From assembly GCA_020161245.1 (NCBI GenBank), contig JAIUOK010000001.1, positions 124,001-188,000 of the forward strand: a DNA stretch of 64,000 nt. The letters are read 5' to 3'. Shown in pieces: positions 51,395 through 60,264 of the stretch. The stretch comes from Actinomycetota bacterium (GTDB taxonomy: Bacteria; Actinomycetota; Actinomycetes; S36-B12; CAIYMF01). Each line of letters starts with the position of its first letter. The first letter of the stretch is position 1. The position numbers and the translations under genes are program-made. Under the pieces are notes generated by a model. That model was not told the origin of the DNA and did no database searches. It saw only the letters and a program-made list of their open reading frames with translations.

Positions 51395-51816
51395 GCTCAC
51401 TGCTGAAGCGTCTCGACGGCGTCCGCCGGGTCGAGCACCTGGCCGTCGACGCCGTCGAGGCCGAGGCCGACGAGCTCGGCTGGCGCTGCGTCGTCCTCGA
51501 CGGCAGCGAGGTGGAGAGCAAGCAGGCGTTCCTCGAGATGTGCGACGAGGCGTTCGGGCTGCCCGACTGGTTCGGCATGAACTGGGACGCCCTCGAGGAG
51601 TGCCTCGCCGACCTCGACCTCGACGGGGCCGACGGCGTCGTCGTCGTGTGGACGTCGTGGGGCCTGCTGGCCGAGGCCGACGCCTCGGCCTTCGCCACCG
51701 CGCTGGACATCCTGCGCGGCGCCCAGCGCGGCTGGGCCCGCGACGGCGTCCCCGGCGGGGTCCTGCTCGTCGGCGACGGCCCCGACGGCACCGACGACCT
51801 CGGCACCTCCGACTGA
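51391..51816 (+). CDS. barstar-family ribonuclease inhibitor
   Basis: A protein of 141 residues. The barstar core is RCVVLDGSEVESKQAFLEMC, then DEAFGLPDWFGMNWDALEEC and LADLDLDGADGVVVVW. The FGMNWDALEE helix is the inhibitor loop that plugs the ribonuclease active site. It has no signal peptide, so it acts inside the cell, protecting it before the enzyme is exported. The GTG overlaps the ribonuclease stop (GTGA) with GGGGAGGG upstream. The pair is a genuine enzyme-inhibitor operon. Confidence 0.92.
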   Translation: MSSLLKRLDGVRRVEHLAVDAVEAEADELGWRCVVLDGSEVESKQAFLEMCDEAFGLPDWFGMNWDALEECLADLDLDGADGVVVVWTSWGLLAEADASAFATALDILRGAQRGWARDGVPGGVLLVGDGPDGTDDLGTSD

Positions 51817-51831
51817 CCCCGGGGTACGCAC

Positions 51832-51887
51832 GTAACACCCTCAACTGCACAAGAACCGCGTGTTTCTTGTGCAGTTGAGGGTGTTAC
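51832..51887. repeat. perfect 24-bp palindromic hairpin between convergent genes, GTAAC-ended
   Basis: Arm 51832-51855 (starting GTAACACCCTCAACTGCAC) is the exact reverse complement of 51864-51887, with an 8-base loop. It contains the TAA stop codon of the minus-strand gene. It probably terminates both convergent genes. Its AT-rich arm composition and GTAAC ends resemble the palindrome at 38401-38462. Confidence 0.85.
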
Positions 51888-53134
51888 ACGCGGACGGGTG
51901 CCGAGCGGAGCCAGATCTCGCGGGTGGCGGTCCAGGCGACCCAGATGACGGGGACGAGGCGCAGGGCGAGCAGCGCGGTGCCCAGCAGGTTGTAGTCGCC
52001 GGGCGTCCAGATCCAGACGTAGAGCACGGGATAGATGAGCTGGCCGAGGACGCCGGCCACGAGCAGCGCGGCCGCGCAGCGCAGGGCCGCGGCCGACCGG
52101 TCGAGGGCGATGAGCGCCGCCGCCACGGGCACCAGCCAGATCAGGTACTGCGGGCTGAACACCTTGTTGGCCACGACGAGCAGCGCGGACGCCGACAGCA
52201 CGGCCCAGGCGACGTCGGTGGCGGACGCGCCTGCGGGCCGGCGCCAGAGCCGCACGGCGGTCCAGGCGACGAGCCCGACGACGACGGCGGTGGCCGCAGC
52301 GCTCAGCGCCCGCATGAGACCGTCGCCGGGGCCGCCGATCTCGAGCGCGAGGTAGTCGGAGAAGAAGATCTGCCACGGCTGCTCGGACACCGCCCACGCC
52401 GCCATGAGCGGCAGGGCCCACAGCGACTCGATCTGCACCCCGCGGGCCGACTGGTAGCGCAGCGGCGACAGCAGCCGGTCGGGCCCCTCGAGGACGAGCA
52501 CGAGCAGCGAGACGCCGGCCCCGAGCAGCACCGCGGCGAGCAGCAGCGGGCGCCGCGAGCTGCGCGGGGCGCCGAGCGCGGGCAGGAGGAGCACGGGCCA
52601 CAGCTTCAGCAGCGCCGCGGCACCGACCAGGAGGCCCGAGACGACCGGACGTCGGAGCAGCAGGATCAGCGCGGCGGCGACGGCCGCCCCGGTCACGATG
52701 TCGAAGCGGGTCCACAGCAGCGGGCCGACGAGCGGGCCGGCGGCCAGCCACACCAGGACGGCGTCGGAGGTCGCGCTGCGCTGGAGGAACCAGGTGAACG
52801 CGGCGTCGACGGCGAGCATGAGGCCGAGGAACAGCCACGGGTACAGCGCCGCGTCCTCGCGGGCGACAAGGTTGGGCAGCGATACCAGCCACACGGCCGG
52901 GAGCGGGTACTCGCGCAGGCCTCCGGGGAGCTGGTCGTTCCCGCCGTTCAGCGCCAGCAGGTAGTAGTTGACGTCGGCCGAGACGGCCGGTGCGAGCACC
53001 AGGATGACGATGCCGATAGCCCGCGTGACCGCCCACAGCAGGACGACGCGCAGTGCCGGGTAGGCCTCGCCCGGGGGACGGCCGGTGGGCAGCAGCAGGC
53101 GCAGCAGCCGCACCAGCGCGTCGAGGGCGCGCAC
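51884..53134 (-). CDS. GT-C/GT87-like polytopic membrane mannosyltransferase
   Basis: A protein of 416 residues with about ten hydrophobic segments. The blocks LLKLWPVLLLPALGAP, LLSPLRYQSARGVQIESLW and NKVFSPQYLIWLVPVAAA recur in the upstream gene, so the two are paralogues. Such proteins use polyprenyl-phosphate mannose to glycosylate lipoglycans outside the membrane. The acceptor is unknown. The GTG start lies one base after the stop of the upstream gene; the three genes 56122-51884 form one operon. Its stop codon lies in a perfect hairpin. Confidence 0.8.
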   Translation of the reverse strand: MRALDALVRLLRLLLPTGRPPGEAYPALRVVLLWAVTRAIGIVILVLAPAVSADVNYYLLALNGGNDQLPGGLREYPLPAVWLVSLPNLVAREDAALYPWLFLGLMLAVDAAFTWFLQRSATSDAVLVWLAAGPLVGPLLWTRFDIVTGAAVAAALILLLRRPVVSGLLVGAAALLKLWPVLLLPALGAPRSSRRPLLLAAVLLGAGVSLLVLVLEGPDRLLSPLRYQSARGVQIESLWALPLMAAWAVSEQPWQIFFSDYLALEIGGPGDGLMRALSAAATAVVVGLVAWTAVRLWRRPAGASATDVAWAVLSASALLVVANKVFSPQYLIWLVPVAAALIALDRSAAALRCAAALLVAGVLGQLIYPVLYVWIWTPGDYNLLGTALLALRLVPVIWVAWTATREIWLRSAPVRV

Positions 53135-53135
53135 G

Positions 53136-54563
53136 TCAGCCCGTCGCCGCGACCGAGTCCGGGGCCGGCTCCGCGGCGGGCGCCGTCTCGCTCCACGACC
53201 GCCGCCAGGCGTAGACGACGAAGCCGACGAGGAACACGTCGCGCAGCGCCAGCAGCGCGACGCCGAGCGGGTTGGCCCAGTAGATCTCGGAGATCCAGAG
53301 GTAGAGCACCGGGTAGATGATCTGGGTCAGGACGCCGACGCACAGCAGCAGCACCACGAACCGGCGCACGCCGGAGTCGCCGCGCGGGGCGATCGCCACC
53401 ATCGCGATGGCCACCGGCGAGAGCCAGAGCAGGTACTGCGGGCTGAACACCTTGTTGCTCAGGATGAGCAGGCCGATCGTCGTCAGCATGATCCAGCCGA
53501 CGGTCTCCGCGCCGATGGCCTTGCCGCGCCGCCAGGCGCGGTACCAGAGCGTCAGCATCCCGGCGCCGGCGGCGACGGTGAGCAGCGTGGCGAGCTTGAG
53601 CAGGACGGTGTCGCCCGGGCCCCAGATCTCGCTGGTGATGAACCGCGTGAAGTCGACCGTCCACGGGTCGTGGACGATCGACCACGGGATCATCAGCGGC
53701 AGCGCGATGAGCGACTCGATCTGCAGGCCGCGGTCGGACTGCCACGTCAGCGGCGAGAGCAGCCGGTCGAGCCCGCCCACCGCTACGGTGCCGGCGACGA
53801 CGACGAGCCCCGACACCACCGCCCCGACGATCACCCGCCAGCGGGTGCGCGACGGCGCTGCCAGGGCCGGGAGCAGCGCAGCAGGCCAGAGCTTGAGCGC
53901 CGCCCCCATCACGATGAAGACCGACGACAGAGCGGGACGCCGTCCGAGCAGGAGCACGGCGGCGCCGGCGAGGATGCCGGGGACGACGTCGAAGCGGGTC
54001 ACCGCGAGCGGGCCCATCATCGGGCCGGCGGCCAGCCACAGCGTGACGGCGGGGCCCTGGTGGCCGCGATGCTGCTTGTAGAGCAGCCAGCAGAACACGG
54101 CGTCGATGGCCAGCATCATGACGACGAACAGCGTCGCGTAGACCGTGTGGTTGCCGAAGGAGAGCAGCCACGGCAGCCCTACGAGCACCAGCACGGGCGC
54201 CGGGTACTCGTCGAGCACCTCGCTGAGCGGCTGGCCGTCGGACCACTGCTGGAGGTTGTCGGCGTAGTACAGGACGTCGTTGATGATCGTGCGCTGGGGG
54301 AGCGCAAGCAGCAGGAGCATGACGGCGCGGGTCACCAGCCAGCCGACCAGGATCCGCTTGCCGACCGTCAGGCGCGCCCACGGCGCGCCATGGCCGACGA
54401 GCCGGTCGATCCACGTCGCCACGGCGTCGACGAAGTGCGTCGTCCACCTCGTGACCGTCGGCATGAAGCCGCGCCCGGTGCCGGGAGGGGCGTCGTGCAC
54501 GGCGACGAGGTCGTCGATGTCGACGGCCACGGGGATGCCCGGGACCGTGCGGCGTCGGCTCAT
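53136..54563 (-). CDS. GT-C/GT87-like polytopic membrane mannosyltransferase (paralogue)
   Basis: A protein of 475 residues. A 70-residue cytoplasmic N-terminal extension (VAVDIDDLVAVHDAPPGTGR) precedes about ten hydrophobic segments. It shares ALKLWPAALLPALAAPSR, LLSPLTWQSDRGLQIESL and NKVFSPQYLLWLSPVAIA with the next gene, showing a tandem duplication. EYPAPVLVLVGLPWLL is placed like the first-loop region of GT-C enzymes. The ATG at 54563 overlaps the mptB-like stop (ATGA), so it is translationally coupled. Confidence 0.8.
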   Translation of the reverse strand: MSRRRTVPGIPVAVDIDDLVAVHDAPPGTGRGFMPTVTRWTTHFVDAVATWIDRLVGHGAPWARLTVGKRILVGWLVTRAVMLLLLALPQRTIINDVLYYADNLQQWSDGQPLSEVLDEYPAPVLVLVGLPWLLSFGNHTVYATLFVVMMLAIDAVFCWLLYKQHRGHQGPAVTLWLAAGPMMGPLAVTRFDVVPGILAGAAVLLLGRRPALSSVFIVMGAALKLWPAALLPALAAPSRTRWRVIVGAVVSGLVVVAGTVAVGGLDRLLSPLTWQSDRGLQIESLIALPLMIPWSIVHDPWTVDFTRFITSEIWGPGDTVLLKLATLLTVAAGAGMLTLWYRAWRRGKAIGAETVGWIMLTTIGLLILSNKVFSPQYLLWLSPVAIAMVAIAPRGDSGVRRFVVLLLCVGVLTQIIYPVLYLWISEIYWANPLGVALLALRDVFLVGFVVYAWRRSWSETAPAAEPAPDSVAATG

Positions 54564-56122
54564 GCGGCCTCCGGCCCGCGCACGACGAGGCGGGCCCCGC
54601 GCGCCGCGGCGGGCGCGTCCTCGGGGAGCAGCCCGTGGTCCTCGGGCGGCCCGAACAGCAGACGGCGCTCGCGGCGCGACGCCGTGACCGCCACGACCAC
54701 CGCGACGGCGGAGGCGAACATGGCCAGGCCGTCGGAGAGCTCGAGCAGCGGGTCGGCCGAGGCGCTGGTCTCCCACAGGCCGTAGAGCGTGAAGCCGGCG
54801 GTGAGCAGCATGACGGCGCGCAGCTCGCGACGGCTCAGGCCCGAAGCGGCGGCCAGCGGCAGCACCCACAGCAGGTACCACGGCTGCACGACGGGCCCGA
54901 GCACGACGACCGTCAGGAACGCCAGCATCATCGAGCGCACCGCGGTTCGGCCCTGGGGCTTGAGCACCAGTAGCGCCACGATGACGACGGCGGCGGCCAT
55001 GCCGATGAGGCGGAAGAACGTGACCGTGGTGTCGGTGTGGTCGCCCAGGCCCACGGCCGACAGGAAGTTGCCGGTAGCCATGCCGAGGGCGGTCATCGGC
55101 GACAGCCAGGTGCGCACCTCGCCCGGCGTCGTCAGCGCCTGGATCCAGCCGAAGCTGGCCCCGACGGCGAACGCGACGACGGCATAGGTGACCGCGGCGA
55201 CGACGCCGGTCTTGAGCCAGGCCAGCCAGCGCTGGCGGCCGGTCTGCACGCTGCCGGCCCACATGATCCCCACGAAGGGCAGCGCCAGCAGGGCGATCGG
55301 CTTGACCATCGCGGCGCCCATGACGAGCGCGACGCCGAGCGCGCCGCGGCCCTCGATCGCGTAGCAGGCTCCCGCCACGAGCAGGCCGATCATGAGCGCG
55401 TCGTTGTGCACCCCCGCGACGAAGTGCATGAGCACCAGCGGGTTCATGACCGCCAGCCAGAGCGCCTTCGACGCGTCGATGCCGCAGTGGAACGCCAGTC
55501 GCGGCACGTACCACGCGAGCAGCGCCACGCCGCAGACGGCGAGCAGACGGAACGCGAGGACAGCGAGGTAGGCGTTGTCGCCGGCGATGTCGGCGACGCC
55601 TCGGGAGAGAGCCAGCCACAGCGGGCCGTACGGCGTCGGGGTGTCCTGCCACATCGGGTCGACGCCGTTCTGGAACCAGCCGGGGATGGAGGCGACGCCC
55701 TGCGTGTAGGGGTCCTGGCCGGCGAGCACGAGCTTGCCCTGGAAGAAGTACGAGTAGACGTCGCGGCTGAACAGCGGCGGTGCGAGCAGCAGCGGCGCGG
55801 TCCAGAGCGCGAGGATCGCCCATAGCCGGCGAAGGTCGCGCAGGTGGCCGTGCAGGACGTCCGCGCCGATGACCAGCCACGCCTGCAGCAGCAGCGCGCC
55901 GCCGATGATGACCGCCGAGCGCGAGACGAACTGCCCGACGGGGTCCGTGTGCAGGGTCTCGAGGATGGCCGACGACGTGATGGTGTCGGCGGGCAGCCAG
56001 CCCACGCCGATGGCGCCGAAGGCCAGGATCGCGCTCGCGACCAGCCCGCCGAGGGCGTAGCGCAGCGTGACCGACGCCTCGGACGGCTCGCCATGCGGCA
56101 GCCGGGCGTCGGGAGCGGACAT
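54560..56122 (-). CDS. mptB: MptB-like polyprenol-phosphomannose-dependent alpha-1,6-mannosyltransferase
   Basis: A protein of 520 residues with about thirteen hydrophobic segments. The family-typical loop SRDVYSYFFQGKLVLAGQDP then YTQGV carries the catalytic acidic residues of GT-C enzymes; GPLWLALSRGVADIAGDN and VQPWYLLWVLPLAAAS are conserved too. In corynebacteria and mycobacteria MptB starts the mannan backbone of lipomannan. I chose the ATG at 56122 because TACCCT lies seven bases upstream, giving a leaderless mRNA; a GTG at 56128 is in frame. It is the first gene of a three-gene glycosyltransferase operon. Confidence 0.85.
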   Translation of the reverse strand: MSAPDARLPHGEPSEASVTLRYALGGLVASAILAFGAIGVGWLPADTITSSAILETLHTDPVGQFVSRSAVIIGGALLLQAWLVIGADVLHGHLRDLRRLWAILALWTAPLLLAPPLFSRDVYSYFFQGKLVLAGQDPYTQGVASIPGWFQNGVDPMWQDTPTPYGPLWLALSRGVADIAGDNAYLAVLAFRLLAVCGVALLAWYVPRLAFHCGIDASKALWLAVMNPLVLMHFVAGVHNDALMIGLLVAGACYAIEGRGALGVALVMGAAMVKPIALLALPFVGIMWAGSVQTGRQRWLAWLKTGVVAAVTYAVVAFAVGASFGWIQALTTPGEVRTWLSPMTALGMATGNFLSAVGLGDHTDTTVTFFRLIGMAAAVVIVALLVLKPQGRTAVRSMMLAFLTVVVLGPVVQPWYLLWVLPLAAASGLSRRELRAVMLLTAGFTLYGLWETSASADPLLELSDGLAMFASAVAVVVAVTASRRERRLLFGPPEDHGLLPEDAPAAARGARLVVRGPEAA

Positions 56123-56129
56123 GGTCACG

Positions 56130-56135
56130 AGGGTA
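56130..56135 (-). promoter_or_regulatory. -10 box of the mannosyltransferase operon
   Basis: TACCCT on the minus strand, seven bases before the ATG at 56122; leaderless arrangement. Confidence 0.6.
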
Positions 56136-56217
56136 CCGGCGCGCGCGCCCGCCGACGGCGTCCCGAGACCCCGGGACGGACGTGGCCGCCGTCACGGGAC
56201 GTGACGGCGCGGCCCGC

Positions 56218-57738
56218 CTAGTGGAAGTACGACGGCGCGTACGAAGGGTCCGGCCCCGTGACGCGCTCGGCGGCGAGCCGTCCCGACACGAGGACCATGG
56301 GCACGCCGACGCCGGGCTGGGTGCCCGAGCCGGTGAACACGACGTTCTCGCCGAACAGGTTCGACGGGCGGAACGGGCCGGTCTGCTGGAACGAGTGGGC
56401 GGCCGCGAACGGGGCGCCGCGCTCCATGCCGCGCTCGGCCCAGTCGAGCGGCGTGGTGACGTGCTCGACCTCGATGGCGTCGCCGAAGCCGATGTAGCCG
56501 CGCTCCTCGAGCGTGCGCACGACCTCGTCGCGGTAGCGCGGGCCGGTCGTGCGCCAGTCGATGTCCGCATCGAGGTTGGGCGTGGGGAACAGCACGTAGT
56601 AGATCTCCTTGCCGTCGGGCGCGAGCGACGGGTCGGAGTGCGTCGGGTTGGTGACGAGGATGCTCGGGTCGCTCATGAGCCGCTTCTCGTCGATGAGCTC
56701 GCGGAAGACCTTGTCCCAGCTGCGGCCGAAGTGGATGTTGTGGTGCGCGGTCTTCGTGTACGTGGCCGACGAGCCGGCGAGCAGCAGGAAGCACGACGGC
56801 GAGTAGGTGAGCCGGCGCACGTCCCACGGGTCGCGGCCGAGCAGCTGCTTGTAGGCCACCGGCAGGTCGGGGTTGAGCACGACGACGTCGGCGGCGATGC
56901 GCTCGCCGTCGACGGTGTGCACGGCGGTGGCGCGGTCGCCGCACATCTCGACGCGGTCGACCTCGGTGGAGTAGCGGATCTCGACGCCGTGCTTCTCCGC
57001 GGCGCCCGCGAGAGCCCTCGGCAGCGCGTGCATGCCGCCCTTCGGGAAGTAGACCCCGGCGACGGAGTCCATGTAGGCGATGATCGCGTAGATCGCCAGG
57101 GCGTCCTGCGGGGCGAGCCCGGCGTACATCGCCTGGAAGCTGAACAGCCGCTCGGTGCGCGGGTCGTTGAGGTACTGCCTGACCTTGGGCGTGAGCTTGC
57201 GGAAGCCACCGATCGCGACGAGCTTCGCGAGGTTCTCGGTGAGCAGGTCGAGCGGGGTGTCGATGTTGGTGTCGATGAAGTCGCGCATCTCGTAGCGGTA
57301 GAGCTGCGAGACGAAGTCGACGTAGCGGCGGTATCCCGCGGCCTCCGCGGGCGAGATCACGCGCTCGATCTCGGCGGCCATCGCGTCGACGTCGGAGTGG
57401 ACGTCGAGCTGCGAGCCGTCGGGGTAGTAGGCGCGGTAGAGCGGCTCGACCGGCATCAGGTCGAGCCAGGAGTGCATGTCCTCGCCGACCGCCGCGAAGG
57501 CGTCGTGGATGAGGTCGGGCATCGTGAGGACGGTGGGGCCGGTGTCGAACCGGTAGCCCTGGTCCTCGATGACGCCGGCGCGCCCGCCCGGGACGGCCTC
57601 GCGCTCGAGCACGGTGACCTGACGGCCGGCCCCGGCCAGGCGCAGGGCGCACGACAGCCCGGCGAGGCCGGCGCCCACCACCACGACGTGGTCGGTCGGT
57701 CCGGTGACGGTGCGGGGGGAGCGGCGGAGCAGGCCCAT
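56218..57738 (-). CDS. crtI: phytoene desaturase
   Basis: A protein of 506 residues. The FAD-binding Rossmann motif is VVVVGAGLAGLSCALRLAGAG near residue 18 and its partner is VPGGRAGVIEDQGYRFDTGP. The C-terminal signature is VVFTGSGTQPGVGVPMVLVS followed by GRLAAER, typical of CrtI carotene desaturases. It converts phytoene to lycopene at the membrane, feeding CrtYc/CrtYd. The ATG at 57738 follows TAGGGT by seven bases (leaderless). It ends 95 bases from the mptB-like gene start in the same orientation. It is divergent from the GGDEF-EAL gene. Confidence 0.95.
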   Translation of the reverse strand: MGLLRRSPRTVTGPTDHVVVVGAGLAGLSCALRLAGAGRQVTVLEREAVPGGRAGVIEDQGYRFDTGPTVLTMPDLIHDAFAAVGEDMHSWLDLMPVEPLYRAYYPDGSQLDVHSDVDAMAAEIERVISPAEAAGYRRYVDFVSQLYRYEMRDFIDTNIDTPLDLLTENLAKLVAIGGFRKLTPKVRQYLNDPRTERLFSFQAMYAGLAPQDALAIYAIIAYMDSVAGVYFPKGGMHALPRALAGAAEKHGVEIRYSTEVDRVEMCGDRATAVHTVDGERIAADVVVLNPDLPVAYKQLLGRDPWDVRRLTYSPSCFLLLAGSSATYTKTAHHNIHFGRSWDKVFRELIDEKRLMSDPSILVTNPTHSDPSLAPDGKEIYYVLFPTPNLDADIDWRTTGPRYRDEVVRTLEERGYIGFGDAIEVEHVTTPLDWAERGMERGAPFAAAHSFQQTGPFRPSNLFGENVVFTGSGTQPGVGVPMVLVSGRLAAERVTGPDPSYAPSYFH

Positions 57739-57745
57739 GCCGACC

Positions 57746-57751
57746 ACCCTA
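57746..57751 (-). promoter_or_regulatory. -10 box of crtI
   Basis: TAGGGT on the minus strand, seven bases before the crtI ATG; leaderless arrangement. Confidence 0.6.
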
Positions 57752-57840
57752 GGGACGCGGCGGCGATCCGGCCTCCCGGCGGCCGCCCGTGCGGCCCTCT
57801 CAGCGGGCAACGGCGGCCCCCGCGGCGGGAGACTGTGCGG

Positions 57841-60252
57841 GTGCAGGGCAGGGGTGCGCGGTCGGCCGTGGCGCGGTTCGTCGCGTGGCCCTTCTGGGGC
57901 CTGGCCGCCTTCTCCGCTGTGCTCATGCTCGCCCAGACCAGGACCGAGCAGCCGGTGTTCCTGCTGCTCGGGACCGTGCTGCTCATCGCGGTCGTCCTCC
58001 TCGCCGACCCGTGGCGCGTCGCGGCGCTGTGCGGCATCGGCGCCGTCCTCCTCGGGCTGGAGCCGATGCTCGACCCCAGCCCGCTGCCCGGCTACTGGTC
58101 CCGCGTGGTCTGGATGCCCCTTTTCGTCGTGCTCGCCGTCGTGCTGGCCCGGGTAGAGCAGAAGCGGCTGCGGGCGGCGCGGGCCAACAGCCGGCTGCTG
58201 CGCGGCATCCTCGACGCGACCGACCAGCCGATCTTCGTCAAGCGCTACGACGTCGCCGGCGCCGGACCGTCGTACGTGCTCACCAACCCCGCCTGGAAGG
58301 CGGCGACCGGAGTCGACGACGCCGCGGGGCGCACCGACGCCGACCTGTTCCCAGAGTCGCTGGTGGAGGTCGTGGCAGCGGCCGACGCAGAGGTGCTGGC
58401 GAGCGGGCACGCCGTCACGGTCGAGGAGCACGTCGGTCCTCGCGCCGGCAGCGAGCGTCCCTACCTCGTGACCAAGTTCCCGCTGCTCGACGAGGACGGC
58501 CGGCCCTGGGCCGTCGCGGGCATCGCCACCGACCTGAGCGAGCAGCGGCGCGCGGAGCGACGCATGGCCGCGGTGTTCGACGAGTCGCCGGTCGCTGCGG
58601 TGCGGCTGCTGCTGGGGCCGGGCGGCGTCGGCGTCCTGCAGTCCAACGAGGCGGCCGAGCAGCTGCTGGGGATGCCGCTCGACGGCATGGACCAGGCGGC
58701 GCTTCGGCGCTTCATCCACGCGGACGACCTCGACCAGGTGTGGAGCGGCCTGGCCTCGGTGGTCGCCGTCGGCGGCGACGTCACGTCGGCCCGGGAGCTG
58801 CGGCTGGTCGACCTGCGCGGCGGCGTCCACTGGGTGCGCGTCAGCGCGTCCCAGGTCGGGGAGCCCGACACCGACGGCAGCGTCGAGGTGGTCGTCCAGC
58901 TGGCCGACCAGACCGAGCTGCGCGCCCTCGAGACCGCTCTCACGTCGCGGACCCTCACCGACGCCGTCACGGGCCTGCCCAACCGTGCCGCGGTCAACGA
59001 CCGCCTCGCGACCGCGCTGGCCCGCCTCCGGCGCGGCACTGGTGTCGTCAGCGTCATCTTCTGCGACCTCGACCGGTTCAAGACGGTCAACGACGTCTAC
59101 GGCCACCAGGTGGGCGACCTGCTGCTCGCCGAGGTGGCGCGCCGCCTGCAGTCGGCCGTGCGACCGGAGGACACGGTGGGCCGCATCGGCGGCGACGAGT
59201 TCGTGGTGGTGTGCGAGGGGCTGTCCGACCCCCGTGAGGCCGCGCTGCTCGCCCTGCGCATGCAGGAGCACCTCGCCGGCCCGTGGCACCACGCCGACCT
59301 CGTGTTCAGCCCGACGGCCAGCATCGGCGTCGCGGTGACGTCCGACCCCGACGCCGACGCCGTGGACCTGCTGCGTCAGGCCGACGTCGCCATGTACCGC
59401 GCGAAGGACTCCGGCCGGGCCCGGATCGAGACCTACGACCGCAGCCTCGACGAGGAGCTCGCCGGCGCGCTGACGATGCAGCAGCGCATGCGCGACGCGC
59501 TGGTCGAGGACGGGTTCGTGCTGCACTACCAGCCGGTGGTGCTGCTCGCCTCGGGCGCCGTGGTGGGCGCGGAGGCGCTGATCCGGATGAAGGACTGCGA
59601 CCGCGGGCTGCTCGGCCCGGACCGCTTCCTGCCGCATGCCGAGGCCAGCGGCCTCATCGGGCCCGTCGGCGACTGGGTGCTCGAGCGCGCCCTCGTCGAC
59701 CGTGCGGCCTGGGAGCAGCGCGGGATCGCCGTCGACGTCGGTGTCAACGTCAGCCCCAGCCAGCTGGCCCATCCCGGCTTCGCCGCAGACCTGCTCGCGC
59801 GTGTCGCCGCGAACGGGACGTCGCCCGCCCGCGTGCTCGTCGAGATCACCGAGACCGCCCTCATGGTCGAGGGCACGGCGTCGTCGGCCGCGCTCGAGGA
59901 GCTGCACGCCGCGGGGGTGCGCATCGCCCTCGACGACTTCGGCACCGGCTACTCGAGCCTGTCGTGGCTGCACAGGTTCCCGGTCGACATCGTCAAGATC
60001 GACAAGAGCTTCGTGCAGGCGATGCTGAACGACCACCGGCGCGCGACGGTCGTGCGCGCGGTCCTCGACATCGCCGACGAGATCGGCCTGGGCGTGGTGG
60101 CCGAGGGCGTCGAGACCGAGGAGCAGGCGGCGCTGCTGCGCGAGCTCGGCTGCGAGGCGGCACAGGGCTGGCTGTTCGGACGCCCGGTCCCCGCCGACGA
60201 CCCCGTGTGGACGGCGCTGGCGGGTCTGCCGCGGGTGGGCCGGTTCGGCTGA
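57841..60252 (+). CDS. membrane GGDEF-EAL bifunctional cyclic-di-GMP enzyme with PAS domains
   Basis: A protein of 803 residues. The N-terminus has four hydrophobic segments (WPFWGLAAFSAVLMLAQ, FLLLGTVLLIAVVLLAD and two more). Two PAS-like regions follow (ILDATDQPIFVKRYD; AAVFDESPVAAVRLL). The GGDEF domain has an intact RIGGDEFVVV active site, and the EAL domain has GAEALIRM, NVSPSQL, EITETALM, DDFGTGYSSLSW, KIDKSF and EGVE, all catalytic residues kept. It may both make and degrade c-di-GMP, a regulator of motility, pili and development. I chose the GTG at 57841, close before the first membrane segment; a GTG at 57835 is in frame. Confidence 0.93.
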   Translation: MQGRGARSAVARFVAWPFWGLAAFSAVLMLAQTRTEQPVFLLLGTVLLIAVVLLADPWRVAALCGIGAVLLGLEPMLDPSPLPGYWSRVVWMPLFVVLAVVLARVEQKRLRAARANSRLLRGILDATDQPIFVKRYDVAGAGPSYVLTNPAWKAATGVDDAAGRTDADLFPESLVEVVAAADAEVLASGHAVTVEEHVGPRAGSERPYLVTKFPLLDEDGRPWAVAGIATDLSEQRRAERRMAAVFDESPVAAVRLLLGPGGVGVLQSNEAAEQLLGMPLDGMDQAALRRFIHADDLDQVWSGLASVVAVGGDVTSARELRLVDLRGGVHWVRVSASQVGEPDTDGSVEVVVQLADQTELRALETALTSRTLTDAVTGLPNRAAVNDRLATALARLRRGTGVVSVIFCDLDRFKTVNDVYGHQVGDLLLAEVARRLQSAVRPEDTVGRIGGDEFVVVCEGLSDPREAALLALRMQEHLAGPWHHADLVFSPTASIGVAVTSDPDADAVDLLRQADVAMYRAKDSGRARIETYDRSLDEELAGALTMQQRMRDALVEDGFVLHYQPVVLLASGAVVGAEALIRMKDCDRGLLGPDRFLPHAEASGLIGPVGDWVLERALVDRAAWEQRGIAVDVGVNVSPSQLAHPGFAADLLARVAANGTSPARVLVEITETALMVEGTASSAALEELHAAGVRIALDDFGTGYSSLSWLHRFPVDIVKIDKSFVQAMLNDHRRATVVRAVLDIADEIGLGVVAEGVETEEQAALLRELGCEAAQGWLFGRPVPADDPVWTALAGLPRVGRFG

Positions 60253-60264
60253 CACGCTGTCGGC

